Shown piece by piece: positions 27,854 through 37,373 of a stretch of 64,000 bases of DNA. The position numbers were made by a program, and so were the translations under genes. The DNA is taken from positions 124,001 through 188,000 of the forward strand of contig NZ_VOBR01000017.1 in assembly GCF_007845675.1 (NCBI RefSeq), read 5' to 3'. The notes below the pieces were generated by a model. The model saw nothing but the letters and a program-made list of their open reading frames with translations. It had not been told where the DNA came from and made no database searches. The number at the start of each line of letters is the position of its first letter. Position 1 is the stretch's first letter. The stretch comes from Lentzea tibetensis (GTDB lineage: Bacteria; Actinomycetota; Actinomycetes; Mycobacteriales; Pseudonocardiaceae).

Positions 27854-28797
27854 GCCCTGCGGCGCATCCGCAGGCCGATCAGCAGCGCGGCGACGAGCAC
27901 GACGCCGCCGATGCCGAGCGCCAGCGGCCAGTTGTTCCACGACACCACCTCGGCGCGGGGCGCGTCCGACGCGGTTTCAGCAGGGGGAACTGTGGTGGTG
28001 GGTGGCGGTGGCTTCGCGAGCGCCGCCGCTCCCGCCACGGCGCGGATCGGCGCGCCGGTGCCCTCCGATCCGGAGAGCAGCGTGCCGTCCGGGTCGAACG
28101 CGATGGCCTCGCCCTGCTGCTCGTCCGGCAGCGGGATGCGCACCGGGTCACCGGACAGCGCCTTCACCAGGTCGCCGTCCGGAACCGGGAACAGGTAAGC
28201 CTCTGTGTACGTCCGCAGCGCCACGACGGACCCGTCCGGCATGGCTGCACCACCGGTCACCAGACGCGAGTCCAGCGTGCCCTCCAGGGGCCCGCCGGGG
28301 GTGTCCGTGGACGGCAGCGACACGCGCGCGACCTGTTCCAGCGCAACGGGAGCAGCGGCGTTCAACGGCGCCGTCGGGCGGTAGACGAGTGCGGATCCCA
28401 AGGGCTCCTTGGTGATCACGTACGGCGTGCCGGACTTGTCCAGCAGCAGCGCCTCGGCGTCGTGCTTGCCGTCCGGGTAGGTCAGCCGGAACAGCTGGGC
28501 GGTGCCGTCCTGCGCCACGACGTGCAGCGCGACGGTCTCGCGGGACTTGCCGTTGTCGCCGGTGTCGGCGAGCCACAGCTTCCCGTCCGGTGCGAGCGCC
28601 ATGTCCTCGACGTCGAACGGGTTGACCGGCGCGGTGATGGTCCGCTTGACGACGCAGTCGCGGCCCATCACCTGCACGCGCAGGGTGCCGTTGTCGCTGT
28701 CGTTGACGGCGAACCAGTTCGTCCCGTCGGACGCGAGCCCGGACAGCTCTTCGATGCTGACCGGGCACACGTCCACAGGTGGTGGGAGCGGGATCAA
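27850..28797 (-). CDS. Propeller-type protein with C-terminal membrane anchor, no signal peptide
   Basis: 315 residues. Residues ~10-255 are beta-propeller-like (ELSGLASDG, LWLADTGDN, SVVALRTYTEAY). A Pro/Thr linker (~258-285) and one membrane helix (LALGIGGVVLVAALLIGL) with a basic tail follow. Relatives are secreted and anchored, yet here the protein starts at what should be the mature N-terminus (PPPVDVCPV). The TTG start overlaps the hflX TGA (TTGA). Either the signal peptide was lost in a deletion next to hflX, or export fails. Converges with the P450 with a four-base stop overlap. Confidence 0.6.
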   Translation of the reverse strand: MIPLPPPVDVCPVSIEELSGLASDGTNWFAVNDSDNGTLRVQVMGRDCVVKRTITAPVNPFDVEDMALAPDGKLWLADTGDNGKSRETVALHVVAQDGTAQLFRLTYPDGKHDAEALLLDKSGTPYVITKEPLGSALVYRPTAPLNAAAPVALEQVARVSLPSTDTPGGPLEGTLDSRLVTGGAAMPDGSVVALRTYTEAYLFPVPDGDLVKALSGDPVRIPLPDEQQGEAIAFDPDGTLLSGSEGTGAPIRAVAGAAALAKPPPPTTTVPPAETASDAPRAEVVSWNNWPLALGIGGVVLVAALLIGLRMRRRA

Positions 28798-30236
28798 GCA
28801 GGCGTGCCGTTCGTCGCGAACTGCTCCAGCAGGCTCGCCAGGTCGGGCCGCACCCGAGCGCTGAGCAGGGTGCCCGCCTCGGTGTGCTTCTCCGACAGGA
28901 TCTCGCCGTCGCGGTGCACGCGCGCGACGACCTCGCCGCGGGCGTACGGCACGAGCGCCTCCACCACGACCTCCGGCCGCGGCAGGAGACCGGCGATGAC
29001 CGTGCGCAGCTCGTCGATGCCGACACCGGAGTGCGCCGACACGAACACGGCGGACGGGAACAGGTGCCGCAGGCGGGCCATGGTCAGCTCGCCCACCGCG
29101 TCGATCTTGTTCACCACGAGGAGTTCCTGCGGCATCGGCGCGTCGCGCTTCTCGTTGATCTCGCCGAGCACCTCGCGCACCGCCGAGACCTGCTTCTCCG
29201 GCATGCCGTCGGAGCCGTCGACCACGTGGACCAGCAGGTCCGCGTCGGCGACCTCCTCGAGCGTCGACCGGAACGCCTCGACCAGCTGGTGCGGCAGGTG
29301 CCGCACGAAGCCGACCGTGTCGGTGAGCGTGTACGGCAGGCCGTCCGGCGTGAGCGCCCGGCGCGTCGTCGGGTCGAGGGTCGCGAAGAGCGCGTCCTCG
29401 ACCAGCACACCGGCGCCAGTCAAGGCGTTGAGCAGCGACGACTTGCCCGCGTTCGTGTAGCCGGCGATGGCGACGCTCGACACTTCGTTCGCGACGCGCT
29501 TGCCGCGCTTGGTCTCGCGGATCACGCCGATCGCGGCGATCTCGCGGCGCAGCTTGGAGATGCGCGCGCGAATGCGCCTGCGGTCGGTCTCGATCTTGGT
29601 CTCACCGGGTCCGCGCAGACCCACGCCGCCGTTGCCGCCACCGGCGCGACCACCGGCCTGCCGGGACAGCGACTCACCCCAGCCGCGCAGACGCGGCATC
29701 AGGTACTGCAGCTGAGCCAGCTCGACCTGGGCCTTGCCCTCCTTGGAGGACGCGTGCTGGGCGAAGATGTCGAGGATCAGCGCGGTCCGGTCGATGACCT
29801 TGACCTTGAGCTTCTCCTCGAGCTGACGCAGCTGGCCAGGCGAGAGCTCGCCGTCGCAGATCACCGTGTCCGCGCCGGTCGACTGCACAACATCCCGCAG
29901 CTCCATGACCTTGCCGGAGCCGATGTACGTCGCGGGGTCCGGCTTGTCCCGACGCTGCACGACACCCTCGAGCACCTCCGAACCGGCGGTCTCGGCGAGT
30001 CGAGCCAGCTCGGCGAGCGAGGCCTCGGAGTCCGCAGCGGTCCCCTCGGTCCACACACCGACCAGCACGACGCGCTCCAGGCGCAGCTGCCGGTACTCGA
30101 CCTCGGTGACGTCCTGGAGCTCGGTGGACAGTCCCGCGACCCGGCGCAGCGCGGCACGCTCGGCGAGTTCGAACTCTCCGGTGGAGATGTCCTCCCACTC
30201 GCTGAATGCTGAGTTTTCGGCGTTGTTTTCCGTCAT
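28794..30236 (-). CDS. hflX: Ribosome-associated GTPase HflX
   Basis: 480 residues. N-terminal HflX domain (~45-215), a glycine-rich linker (GGRAGGGNGG), then the GTPase domain: GYTNAGKSS (G1), TLDPTTRR (G2), DTVGFVRHLP (G3), NKID (G4). HflX splits stalled 70S ribosomes and aids recovery from stress. Length fits actinobacterial members. It belongs to the dapF-hflX-lexA neighbourhood; in this strain an ArsR/MFS/SMP-30 insert separates it from dapF. Confidence 0.95.
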   Translation of the reverse strand: MTENNAENSAFSEWEDISTGEFELAERAALRRVAGLSTELQDVTEVEYRQLRLERVVLVGVWTEGTAADSEASLAELARLAETAGSEVLEGVVQRRDKPDPATYIGSGKVMELRDVVQSTGADTVICDGELSPGQLRQLEEKLKVKVIDRTALILDIFAQHASSKEGKAQVELAQLQYLMPRLRGWGESLSRQAGGRAGGGNGGVGLRGPGETKIETDRRRIRARISKLRREIAAIGVIRETKRGKRVANEVSSVAIAGYTNAGKSSLLNALTGAGVLVEDALFATLDPTTRRALTPDGLPYTLTDTVGFVRHLPHQLVEAFRSTLEEVADADLLVHVVDGSDGMPEKQVSAVREVLGEINEKRDAPMPQELLVVNKIDAVGELTMARLRHLFPSAVFVSAHSGVGIDELRTVIAGLLPRPEVVVEALVPYARGEVVARVHRDGEILSEKHTEAGTLLSARVRPDLASLLEQFATNGTPA

Positions 30237-30263
30237 TTGCCCTTCATCGTCCCATGGATCCGT

Positions 30264-30752
30264 TCAGTCCCCCGGATACACCGCGAGGTAGATCGCGACA
30301 CGGGGAGCCTCGGGATCTGCCGGCTGATCAGCCAGCTCTTCCATCAACGCCGTGAGCCGGCGCTTTAGTTCCTCTGGATCGGCGTTGACGACGAGCCGGG
30401 TCATGTCGACCTCCCCCACCCCGGCATCGGCGACCTCGCCGAGGAAAGCGTGCAGCATCGCCTCGCCGACCGAAACCATATTTTCGCTGTTGTCGAGCTG
30501 CCAGGACAGCCGGGTGGACCGGTACGGGATCTCTTTGGCACCCCGGTTGCCGGCTCGGACGGGCAGCGCCTCGAGGAATCCGGTCGCGACGAGCTTGCGC
30601 ACGTGGTGCAGCGTCGTGGCGGGGTCCTTGCCGAGCCGGTGCGCCAGCTCCTTGTTGGTGAGCGGGTGGGCGTCGGTCATGCGGAGGATGCGCAGCCGGA
30701 GGTCCGAGCTGAGCGCTGCCGCCTCGTCCGCGGTCGACTTGCGTCTGTGCAC
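30264..30752 (-). CDS. ArsR-type winged-helix regulator
   Basis: 162 residues from GTG 30752 (VHRRKSTADE). Winged helix at ~10-85 with LTNKELAHRLGKDPATTLHHVRKL. The C-terminal ~75 residues match the common extension of this 'helix-turn-helix domain' group. The longer frame would start inside the divergent MFS gene and is rejected. A 24-bp perfect palindrome lies between the two divergent starts, so it likely represses both genes. Confidence 0.8.
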   Translation of the reverse strand: MHRRKSTADEAAALSSDLRLRILRMTDAHPLTNKELAHRLGKDPATTLHHVRKLVATGFLEALPVRAGNRGAKEIPYRSTRLSWQLDNSENMVSVGEAMLHAFLGEVADAGVGEVDMTRLVVNADPEELKRRLTALMEELADQPADPEAPRVAIYLAVYPGD

Positions 30753-30763
30753 GGGGTGAGCAT

Positions 30764-30787
30764 AAGTGATTGACAGTTTCCAATCAC
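30764..30787. promoter_or_regulatory. ArsR-type operator shared by divergent promoters
   Basis: AGTGATTG-N8-CAATCACT, perfect 8-bp arms. It covers a TTGACA hexamer (30769-30774); a CACACT at 30793-30798 sits 18 bp later and would place transcription start at about the MFS ATG. Binding would block both genes. Confidence 0.75.
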
Positions 30788-30805
30788 TCGTCGCACACTC
30801 GGAAC

Positions 30806-32029
30806 ATGGCACTCAGGGGGCATGCGGACTTCACCCGGTTGTGGACCGGCGACACCATCAGCCAGTTCGGCGCGATCCTCGGGTACACGGTGTTCCCGCT
30901 GCTCGCAGCCAGTTTGCTGCACGCGTCACCGTTCGAGATGGGCCTGCTGGAAGCCGCTCTGATGGGTGCTTTCCTCATCATCGGGCTGCCGGCGGGTGTG
31001 TGGGTGGACCGGATGCGGCGCAGGCCGCTCATGATCGCCATGGACCTCACCCGCGCCGCGCTGGTGCTGACCGTGCCGGTCGCGTGGTGGCTCGGCGTGC
31101 TGACGCTCGCACACCTGATCGTGATGGCCCTGCTCCTGGGCGTGTGCACGGTGTTCTTCGACGTGGCGTACCAGTCGTACCTGCCGTCGCTGGTCGGCCG
31201 CGAGCACCTGGTGGAGGGCAACTCGAAGCTGCAGGCCAGCGCGTCGGTCGCCGAGGTGACCGGGCCGGGTCTCGGTGGCTTCGCGGTGCAGTTCCTCGGC
31301 GCGGCGAACGCCGTGCTCGCGACCGGGATCGGTTACCTGAGCTCGGCGTTCTTCCTGTTCCGCATCCGCGCGGAGGAGCCGCGTCCGGAGCGGCGCGAGT
31401 CGCCGAACCTGGTGCGCGAGGTGATGGAGGGCCTGCGGTTCGTGTTCCACAACCGGACGCTGCGGGCGATCGTCGGCTGCACCGGCACGGCGAACCTGTT
31501 CAACGGCGTGCGGATGGCCGTGATGGTCCTCTTCCTGGTCCGCACGCTCGAGCTCAGCGCGGCCCACGCCGGCCTGGTGTTCAGCTTCGGCGGGCTCGGG
31601 GGCGTGCTGGGTGCCGCGACGGCCAACCGGATGCAGAAGTGGTTCGGGCAGGCGCGGCTGATCTGGCTGTCGATGGTGGTGACGGCACCGTTCCTGCTGC
31701 TCACGCCGCTCGCGGCACCTGGCTGGCGGATGGCGTTCGCGCTGGCGTCGGTGTTCGGCTTCGGGTACGGCGTGATCATCTACAACATCGCGCAGGTCAG
31801 CTACCGGCAGACCATCTGCCCCGACCACCTGCTCGGGCGGATGAACGCCAGCATCCGGTGGGTCGTGTGGGGGTCGCAGCCGGTCGGCGCGCTCATCGGC
31901 GGGCTGCTCGGCGAGTGGATCGGGATCGTCGGGACGCTCTGGGTGTCCGCGATCGGCGGGTCGCTGGCCGGCCTGTTCGTGGTGCTCTCACCGTTGAGGA
32001 CGATGCGCGACCTCCCCGCGAATGTCTAG
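30806..32029 (+). CDS. MFS transporter, enterobactin-exporter-like group
   Basis: 407 residues with 11-12 predicted membrane helices. Opening FTRLWTGDTISQFGAIL and the loop motif GVWVDRMRRRPLMI are typical of MFS exporters of the MFS_3 group. ATG 30806 is used; there is no ribosome-binding site, consistent with a leaderless transcript. The partner regulator suggests induction by its substrate, which is unknown. SMP-30-type lactonase gene follows after 11 bp. Confidence 0.85.
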   Translation: MALRGHADFTRLWTGDTISQFGAILGYTVFPLLAASLLHASPFEMGLLEAALMGAFLIIGLPAGVWVDRMRRRPLMIAMDLTRAALVLTVPVAWWLGVLTLAHLIVMALLLGVCTVFFDVAYQSYLPSLVGREHLVEGNSKLQASASVAEVTGPGLGGFAVQFLGAANAVLATGIGYLSSAFFLFRIRAEEPRPERRESPNLVREVMEGLRFVFHNRTLRAIVGCTGTANLFNGVRMAVMVLFLVRTLELSAAHAGLVFSFGGLGGVLGAATANRMQKWFGQARLIWLSMVVTAPFLLLTPLAAPGWRMAFALASVFGFGYGVIIYNIAQVSYRQTICPDHLLGRMNASIRWVVWGSQPVGALIGGLLGEWIGIVGTLWVSAIGGSLAGLFVVLSPLRTMRDLPANV

Positions 32030-32040
32030 CGTCGAGCCAC

Positions 32041-32913
32041 ATGGCTGACACCACAGTGCTGCGGGACGGGCTCTTCTTCGGCGAGGGACCGCGCAAGGGT
32101 CCCGACGGACGGTTGTTCTACTCGGACTTCTACGCGCATGAGGTGCGCGCGATCGACCTCGGGACCGGCGAGGACGAGCTGATCTGCACCGTTCCCCAGC
32201 AGCCGTCCGGGCTGGGCTGGCTGCCGGACGGGCGGATGCTCGTCGTGTCGATGCTCGACCGGCGCGTGCTGCGGCTGGAGTCCGACGGCACGCTCGCCGA
32301 GCACGCCGACCTGTCCGGCGTCGCGACGTTCCACGCCAACGACATGCTGGTGGACGGCTCCGGCCGGGCGTACGTCGGCAACTTCGGGTTCGACCTGCAC
32401 GGGCTCATCGACCAGTTCGGCATCCCGAAGCTGATGGAGCCGTCGTTCGAGCCGGAGGGCGCCGCGCTCGCGCTGGTCCAGCCGTCGGGCGAGGTGAGCG
32501 TCGCCGCTGACGACCTCAAGTTCCCCAACGGCACGGTCCTGCTCGACAACGGCTCTTTGGTGGTGGCGGAGACCGTCGCGTTCCGGCTCACGGCGTTCGA
32601 CGTCGAGGACGACGGGACGCTCACCAACCGCAGGCTGTGGGCCGACGTGCGCGAGCACGGCATCGCGCCGGACGGCACCGCGACCGACGGCGAGGGGATC
32701 TGGGTGGCCGCGGCGATCCAGGCGGCCGCGTTCCGGGTCACCGAGGGCGGCAAGGTGACGCACCGGGTCGAGACGACGCAGCCGTGCTTCGCCGTCGCCG
32801 TCGTCGACGACACGCTGGTGTGCGTGACCGCGCCCGACTCACATCCGCGGGTCGCCGCCGCCGAGCAGCAGGGGAAGCTCGAGACCTACCGGATCGAGTC
32901 CCACCAGGCCTGA
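32041..32913 (+). CDS. SMP-30/gluconolactonase-family protein
   Basis: 290 residues. Six-bladed propeller with the family patterns FFGEGPRKGPDGRLFYSDF, PSGLGWLPDGR, FHANDMLVDGSG and FPNGTVLLD; the E (GEGP), N (HAND) and D residues of the metal site are present. These enzymes hydrolyse sugar or other lactones with one divalent metal in the cytosol. Co-transcribed with the MFS gene. The end overlaps dapF, on the opposite strand, by 28 bp. Confidence 0.85.
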   Translation: MADTTVLRDGLFFGEGPRKGPDGRLFYSDFYAHEVRAIDLGTGEDELICTVPQQPSGLGWLPDGRMLVVSMLDRRVLRLESDGTLAEHADLSGVATFHANDMLVDGSGRAYVGNFGFDLHGLIDQFGIPKLMEPSFEPEGAALALVQPSGEVSVAADDLKFPNGTVLLDNGSLVVAETVAFRLTAFDVEDDGTLTNRRLWADVREHGIAPDGTATDGEGIWVAAAIQAAAFRVTEGGKVTHRVETTQPCFAVAVVDDTLVCVTAPDSHPRVAAAEQQGKLETYRIESHQA

Positions 32914-33680
32914 TCGATCTCACCGCGGGCGACCAGCACGGCCGGGCCGGTCAGCGTGGACGTCGTCGACTCGATCACGACGGTCACCTGGCCACCCGGC
33001 ACGTCCACGGTCGCCTTGCCGGTGCTCTGCCCGATGCCCCACAGCCACGACGCGACGGCCGCGACCGTGCCCGTGCCGCAGGACCGGGTCTCGCCGACGC
33101 CGCGCTCGTGGACGCGCATGCGCAGCGCGCCGTCGTCGATGACGTTGACGAACTCGACGTTCACGCCGTGCGGGAACATCACCGGGTCGTGCGCGGGGGG
33201 CACGGTCAGGTCGAAGTCCTCGACGGGCACGTCGGTGACGCACGCGAGGTGCGGGTTGCCCACGTCGACGGCGACGCCGCCGAAGCCGCGGCCGTCGACG
33301 GCCGCGATGGACGCGCCGGTGACCTTTGCCCAGCCCATCTCTATCGTGACGGAGCCGTCGGGGTGCGTGACGACGGGCCGTTCACCGGCCCTGGTGTCGA
33401 CGACGAACTCGCCCTCGGGCTGGAGACCGGCGTCGACCAGGTAGCGGGCGAAGACGCGCAGGCCGTTGCCGCACATCTCGGCGACGGAGCCGTCGGCGTT
33501 GCGGTAGTCCATGAACCACTTGCCGTCGCTCTTCACGACCCGCAGGACGCCGTCCGCGCCCAGCCCGCGCTGCCGGTCGCACAGCGCCTGCACGCGTGCG
33601 TCGGTCAGGTCCAGCTCACCGTCAAGGTCGGGGAGGATCACGAAGTCGTTCTCCGTGCCGTGCCCCTTCACGAACTCCAC
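32886..33680 (-). CDS. dapF: Diaminopimelate epimerase
   Basis: 264 residues. Converts LL- to meso-diaminopimelate for lysine and peptidoglycan. The two catalytic Cys are in EMCGNGLR and [16 protein letters not shown] at the start is also diagnostic. Normal length. Overlaps the 3' end of miaA by 13 bp, so it is the third gene of a tight operon with the dioxygenase-like gene and miaA. Confidence 0.97.
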   Translation of the reverse strand: MEFVKGHGTENDFVILPDLDGELDLTDARVQALCDRQRGLGADGVLRVVKSDGKWFMDYRNADGSVAEMCGNGLRVFARYLVDAGLQPEGEFVVDTRAGERPVVTHPDGSVTIEMGWAKVTGASIAAVDGRGFGGVAVDVGNPHLACVTDVPVEDFDLTVPPAHDPVMFPHGVNVEFVNVIDDGALRMRVHERGVGETRSCGTGTVAAVASWLWGIGQSTGKATVDVPGGQVTVVIESTTSTLTGPAVLVARGEIDQAWWDSIR

Positions 33681-34576
33681 GTGACCAGGTTACTGGCCGC
33701 ATCGACGAGATCGTCGCGTGCACCGTCGAGCCACGTCACGCGACGATCTCGTCTGAACCACGACCGCTGCCTGCGCACGAACCGGCGTGTTGCACGCTTC
33801 GTGTTGTCGACTGCATCCAATATATTGCATTCAGAATCCAATGCACTGAGTACTTGCTGGTAGCCCAGTGCGCGCGACGCCGTCTTCCCCTCGCGGAGTC
33901 CGCGCGCTTCGAGCGCGACGACCTCGTCGACGAGTCCGGCGTCGAACATCAGGTCCACCCGGCGGTCGACGCGGTCGTCCAGTTCGGACACTTCCCGGTC
34001 GACTCCGATGAGGACGGTGCCGTAGCGGGCGGGGCCGGGTTTCGGCAGGTTCGCGGAGAACGGCTCGCCGGTCAGCTCGATCACCTCCAGCGCCCGGACG
34101 ATCCGGCGGCCGTTGGAGGGCAGGATCGCGGCCGCGGCGGCGGGGTCGAGCACGCGCAGCCGTTCGTGCAGGGCCTCGGTGCCAACTGTCGACAGTTCGG
34201 CCTCGAGGCGGGTGCGGATCGCGTCGTCCGTGCCGGGGAAGCGGAGGTCGTCGAGCACCGCCTGGACGTACAGGCCGGAGCCGCCCGCGAGCACGGGTGT
34301 CCGGCCGTCGGCGAGCAGCCGTTCGATCACCGCGCGGGTCTCGCGCTGGTACGCGGCGACGCTCGCGGTCTCGGTCACGTCGAGCACGTCGAGCAGGTGG
34401 TGCGGGACGCCCTCGCGTTCCTCGATCGTCATCTTGGCGGTGCCGATGTCCATGCCGCGGTAGAGCTGCATGGCGTCGGCGTTGACGACCTCGCCGCCGA
34501 ACCGCTGCGCGAGTCGCACGGCCAGGCCGGACTTGCCGGTCGCGGTCGGCCCGACGACGGCGATGGGCGTGATCAC
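33668..34576 (-). CDS. miaA: tRNA dimethylallyltransferase
   Basis: 302 residues from GTG 34576, which overlaps the preceding TGA (GTGA). Adds dimethylallyl to N6 of A37 in tRNAs reading UNN codons. P-loop [39 protein letters not shown] and the C-terminal [14 protein letters not shown] are all present. Near residues 245-262 about 50 bases (33812-33862) use codons unlike the rest of the window (AGT, TCT, AAT, ATA and repeated TTG-GAT). The protein length is still normal. Confidence 0.96.
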   Translation of the reverse strand: MITPIAVVGPTATGKSGLAVRLAQRFGGEVVNADAMQLYRGMDIGTAKMTIEEREGVPHHLLDVLDVTETASVAAYQRETRAVIERLLADGRTPVLAGGSGLYVQAVLDDLRFPGTDDAIRTRLEAELSTVGTEALHERLRVLDPAAAAAILPSNGRRIVRALEVIELTGEPFSANLPKPGPARYGTVLIGVDREVSELDDRVDRRVDLMFDAGLVDEVVALEARGLREGKTASRALGYQQVLSALDSECNILDAVDNTKRATRRFVRRQRSWFRRDRRVTWLDGARDDLVDAASNLVTWSS

Positions 34577-35259
34577 GGGCGCTCCCAGACGGCGACGTGG
34601 TAGCCGACGCCGAACGGCGAGAAGAAGTCGTTGCGCGCGCAACGCCACGGTCCGGGCACACCGGCGAGGATCTGCCACGCGGGCACGCCCTGCGCGCCGA
34701 GCTCGCGCGCCTCGCCGAGGTCCAGCGCCAGCAGTCCCTCGGTGTCGGCGGCGGCGAGCAATTTGCTGATGTGCGCGTCGAACGGCCCGGATCGTTCGTC
34801 GTTTCCGCCGGGCGAGCGCAAACCGTGCCGAATCGAGCCGTCACCCAGCACCAGCAGGCCCGTCTCCCCCGGCTCCTCGGCGAGACGCCGTCCAATTGAG
34901 ACACATTCGGGTGGAGTTGTTCCCGGCGGCACGACTTCGACGCGTGACACCTCGGCTGCGCAGCGTTCGCGCAACCAGGCCGCCACGAGCACCGGCAGCG
35001 GTACATCCGGATCCGTTGCACCGGCAACGCCCAATGACACCTTCACATCAACGCCATAACCGAGAAAAGTTCCGTTCACCGTCGGCTCGAAGGTCGCCGG
35101 ACCTGACGGGTCGACCGCGACGGCGACCCATCTGCGAGGCAATTCTCCTGCTGCGGCAAGGGTTGCGGCCCTCACCGGCGCGGTCTCCCCCACCGCTCCC
35201 GCGACCAGTTCGGGGACCAGGAGGGGTGGGTGCGGGACGACCGCGGCACGCGTGATCAC
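34573..35259 (-). CDS. Class III extradiol dioxygenase subunit B-like protein
   Basis: 228 residues. Fold and start ([14 protein letters not shown]) match the LigB-like proteins found next to miaA in mycobacteria (Rv2728c position). The PHPPLL His corresponds to one iron ligand of true dioxygenases; a second His occurs in [11 protein letters not shown]. The family in this position is uncharacterised. First gene of the miaA-dapF operon. Confidence 0.8.
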   Translation of the reverse strand: MITRAAVVPHPPLLVPELVAGAVGETAPVRAATLAAAGELPRRWVAVAVDPSGPATFEPTVNGTFLGYGVDVKVSLGVAGATDPDVPLPVLVAAWLRERCAAEVSRVEVVPPGTTPPECVSIGRRLAEEPGETGLLVLGDGSIRHGLRSPGGNDERSGPFDAHISKLLAAADTEGLLALDLGEARELGAQGVPAWQILAGVPGPWRCARNDFFSPFGVGYHVAVWERP

Positions 35260-35430
35260 GACGAACCAGGCTACCTATCGTGGACTCCCAGTACCGAGTC
35301 GAGCTCTGACCTGTTTGAATGCGCGCGGGGTACTGGGGAATGTTGAACCTCCGGTACCCGGATTGCATCGGCCCCGCTGCTGGCGGGGCGCTCGTGGCTG
35401 GCACGGGCGTCAGATGGGAGGAAACCGGCG

Positions 35431-36759
35431 ATGTCGGAGCAGGACAGCACACCTGAGGCCGTCGAGGTTGCGGGTGGAGTCGAGGAAACGCCGAAGGAAA
35501 CCACGCAGGCGACGCCTCCGGCCCCGGCCGTGCCCGTGGCATCGGACCACCCTGACCGCTGGGGGCGTGTGGACGCCGACGGCACCGTCTACGTGAAGAC
35601 CGCTGATGGTGAGCGCGCGGTCGGTTCGTGGCAGGCGGGCGAGCCCGCCGAGGGTCTCGCGCACTTCGCGCGTCGGTTCGACGACATCCGCACCGAGGTC
35701 GAGTTGCTGGTGACGCGGCTCGAGTCCGGCGCAGGCGACCCCAAGCACGCGCTGACCAGCGCCAAGCACGTCAAGGAGACCCTGGCGGAGGCCGCCGTGG
35801 TCGGCGACCTGACCGCGCTGGCCGCGCGGGTCGAGTTCGTGCTCGCGCAGGCCGAGGTCGGTCTGGAGAAGGCGAAGGAGGCCAAGGAGGCCGCCCGCGC
35901 CCAGTCCGTCGCGCGGAAGCAGACCCTGGTCGAAGAGGCCGAGTCGCTCGCGAACGAGTCGACCCAGTGGAAGGTCGCCGGCGATCGGCTGCGCGCGATC
36001 CTCGACGAGTGGAAGACCATCCGCGGCGTCGACCGCAAGACCGACGAGCAGCTGTGGCGCCGGTTCTCCAAGGCCCGTGACGCGTTCAACCGCCGTCGCG
36101 GCTCCCACTTCGCGGACCTCGACCGCCAGCGGTCGGTCGCGAAGAGCGCGAAGCAGACGCTCGTCGAGGAGGCCGAGAAGCTGGTCGACTCCGACGACTG
36201 GGGTCCGACCGCGGGCCGCTACAAGGAGCTCATGGTCGAGTGGAAGGCCGCCGGGCGTGCGCCCAAGGAGGCCGACGACGCGCTGTGGCAGCGTTTCCGC
36301 GCCGCGCAGGACGCGTTCTTCCAGAAGCGCTCCGAGGCGTTCAGCGAGCGCGACGCCGAGTTCGCGACCAACGCGAAGCTGAAGGAAGAGCTGCTGGCCG
36401 AGGCCGAGCAGATCGACCCGTCGCACGACCTCGAGGCGGCCCGCAACCACCTGTACAAGATCCAGGAGCGCTGGGACGCCATCGGCAAGGTGCCGCGCGA
36501 GCGGATCCGCGAGCTCGAGGGCAAGCTCCGCACGATCGAGGAGCGGGTCCGCGGCGCGGTCGACGCCCAGTGGCGCCGGTCCGACCCCGAGGCCGAGGCG
36601 CGCGTCGCCCAGTTCCGCGAGCGGGTCGAGCAGTTCGAGGCTCAGGCCAGCAAGGCCCGTGCCGCAGGCGACAAGCGCCGGGCCGAGCAGGCCGAGGCGC
36701 AGGCCGCCCAGTGGCGTGAGTGGCTGGCCGCGGCCGAGCAGGCGCTCGCCACCCGCTGA
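35431..36759 (+). CDS. DUF349 domain protein
   Basis: 442 residues, strongly helical and charged, with four to five DUF349 repeats (W-K-x-A/I-x-R... W-x-R-F patterns at ~190-215, ~265-290 and ~345-370). Predicted coiled coil throughout. GGAGG precedes the ATG. DUF349 proteins are soluble and of unknown function, broadly kept in actinomycetes in this neighbourhood. A strong terminator follows. Confidence 0.85.
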   Translation: MSEQDSTPEAVEVAGGVEETPKETTQATPPAPAVPVASDHPDRWGRVDADGTVYVKTADGERAVGSWQAGEPAEGLAHFARRFDDIRTEVELLVTRLESGAGDPKHALTSAKHVKETLAEAAVVGDLTALAARVEFVLAQAEVGLEKAKEAKEAARAQSVARKQTLVEEAESLANESTQWKVAGDRLRAILDEWKTIRGVDRKTDEQLWRRFSKARDAFNRRRGSHFADLDRQRSVAKSAKQTLVEEAEKLVDSDDWGPTAGRYKELMVEWKAAGRAPKEADDALWQRFRAAQDAFFQKRSEAFSERDAEFATNAKLKEELLAEAEQIDPSHDLEAARNHLYKIQERWDAIGKVPRERIRELEGKLRTIEERVRGAVDAQWRRSDPEAEARVAQFRERVEQFEAQASKARAAGDKRRAEQAEAQAAQWREWLAAAEQALATR

Positions 36760-36770
36760 AGCAACTGACG

Positions 36771-36800
36771 AAGGCCCCCTCGACGCGTCGAGGGGGCCTT
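36771..36800 (+). terminator. Terminator of the DUF349 gene
   Basis: 30-base perfect palindrome with 15-base arms starting AAGGCCCCCTCGACG, beginning 11 bases after the stop; no U tract. Confidence 0.8.
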
Positions 36801-36886
36801 CGCTGTGTTCAGGCCCGCTCACGCGACTGGCCGGCCGAGGCCCTCGATGATCCGCCGATGCAGTTGTCCCCACCTGGGCTCCGCAG

Positions 36887-37288
36887 GGCCCGTTGCCTCA
36901 CGTCAAGATGCCCGCGTGGGCGGGGTCGTTGCCTCGTGAGGAATGCCCGCTGCGGACAGGCGTCGGTAGGGCTTGACCGAAAAGGTCTTGGTGACCTCGG
37001 TGGCGAGGGCGTCGGTGACGGCGTGGATCTCGCGGCGGACGGCGGCGGGGTTGAGGGTCAGATAGTGGCCATGCAGGCGTGACTTGTCGCAGACGTCGAC
37101 GGTCGGGTCGGCGCAGGTTCGTTGGAACGGGGTCTGGTACCGGCGGGTGAGCTGACGCGTCACCGCCTTGCGCTCCCCCATGCTCAGACCCATCCCTCAC
37201 CATGCGCCCGCACCCTGCTCCGCGGGCATTCCTTCATGAGGCAACGAACCCGCTACGCGGGCATTTTCTGTGAGTCAACGCGGGGCCC
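36887..37288. mobile_element. Miniature transposon relic (IS deletion derivative)
   Basis: The two ends form long imperfect terminal inverted repeats of ~70 bp (36887-36958 and 37214-37288). Each end holds two copies of a block with CGTTGCCTCA and ATGCCCGCG, so the block occurs four times in 400 bp. Between them lies a shortened transposase frame. This is the layout of a non-autonomous element mobilised in trans. It sits in an intergenic gap between a terminator and the next gene, and no flanking target duplication could be settled by eye. The remaining sequence to 37373 holds only a short CAGGGG/CCCCTG hairpin. Confidence 0.7.
36903..37181 (-). pseudogene. Internally deleted transposase remnant
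   Basis: 92 codons from ATG 37181. The start MGERKAVTRQLTRRY looks like the N-terminus of actinobacterial integrase-core transposases. The later part, with TLNPAAVRREI, looks like their C-terminus. The DDE catalytic core between them is absent. The last codons run into the left terminal repeat. Confidence 0.6.
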
Positions 37289-37373
37289 GGAATTGTCGGT
37301 GCCGGCTGGGATAATTGCGATCAGGGGTTCCCCTGGCGGGGACGCCTGCGAGAGCGCGGGGTCGCGGACGAGG

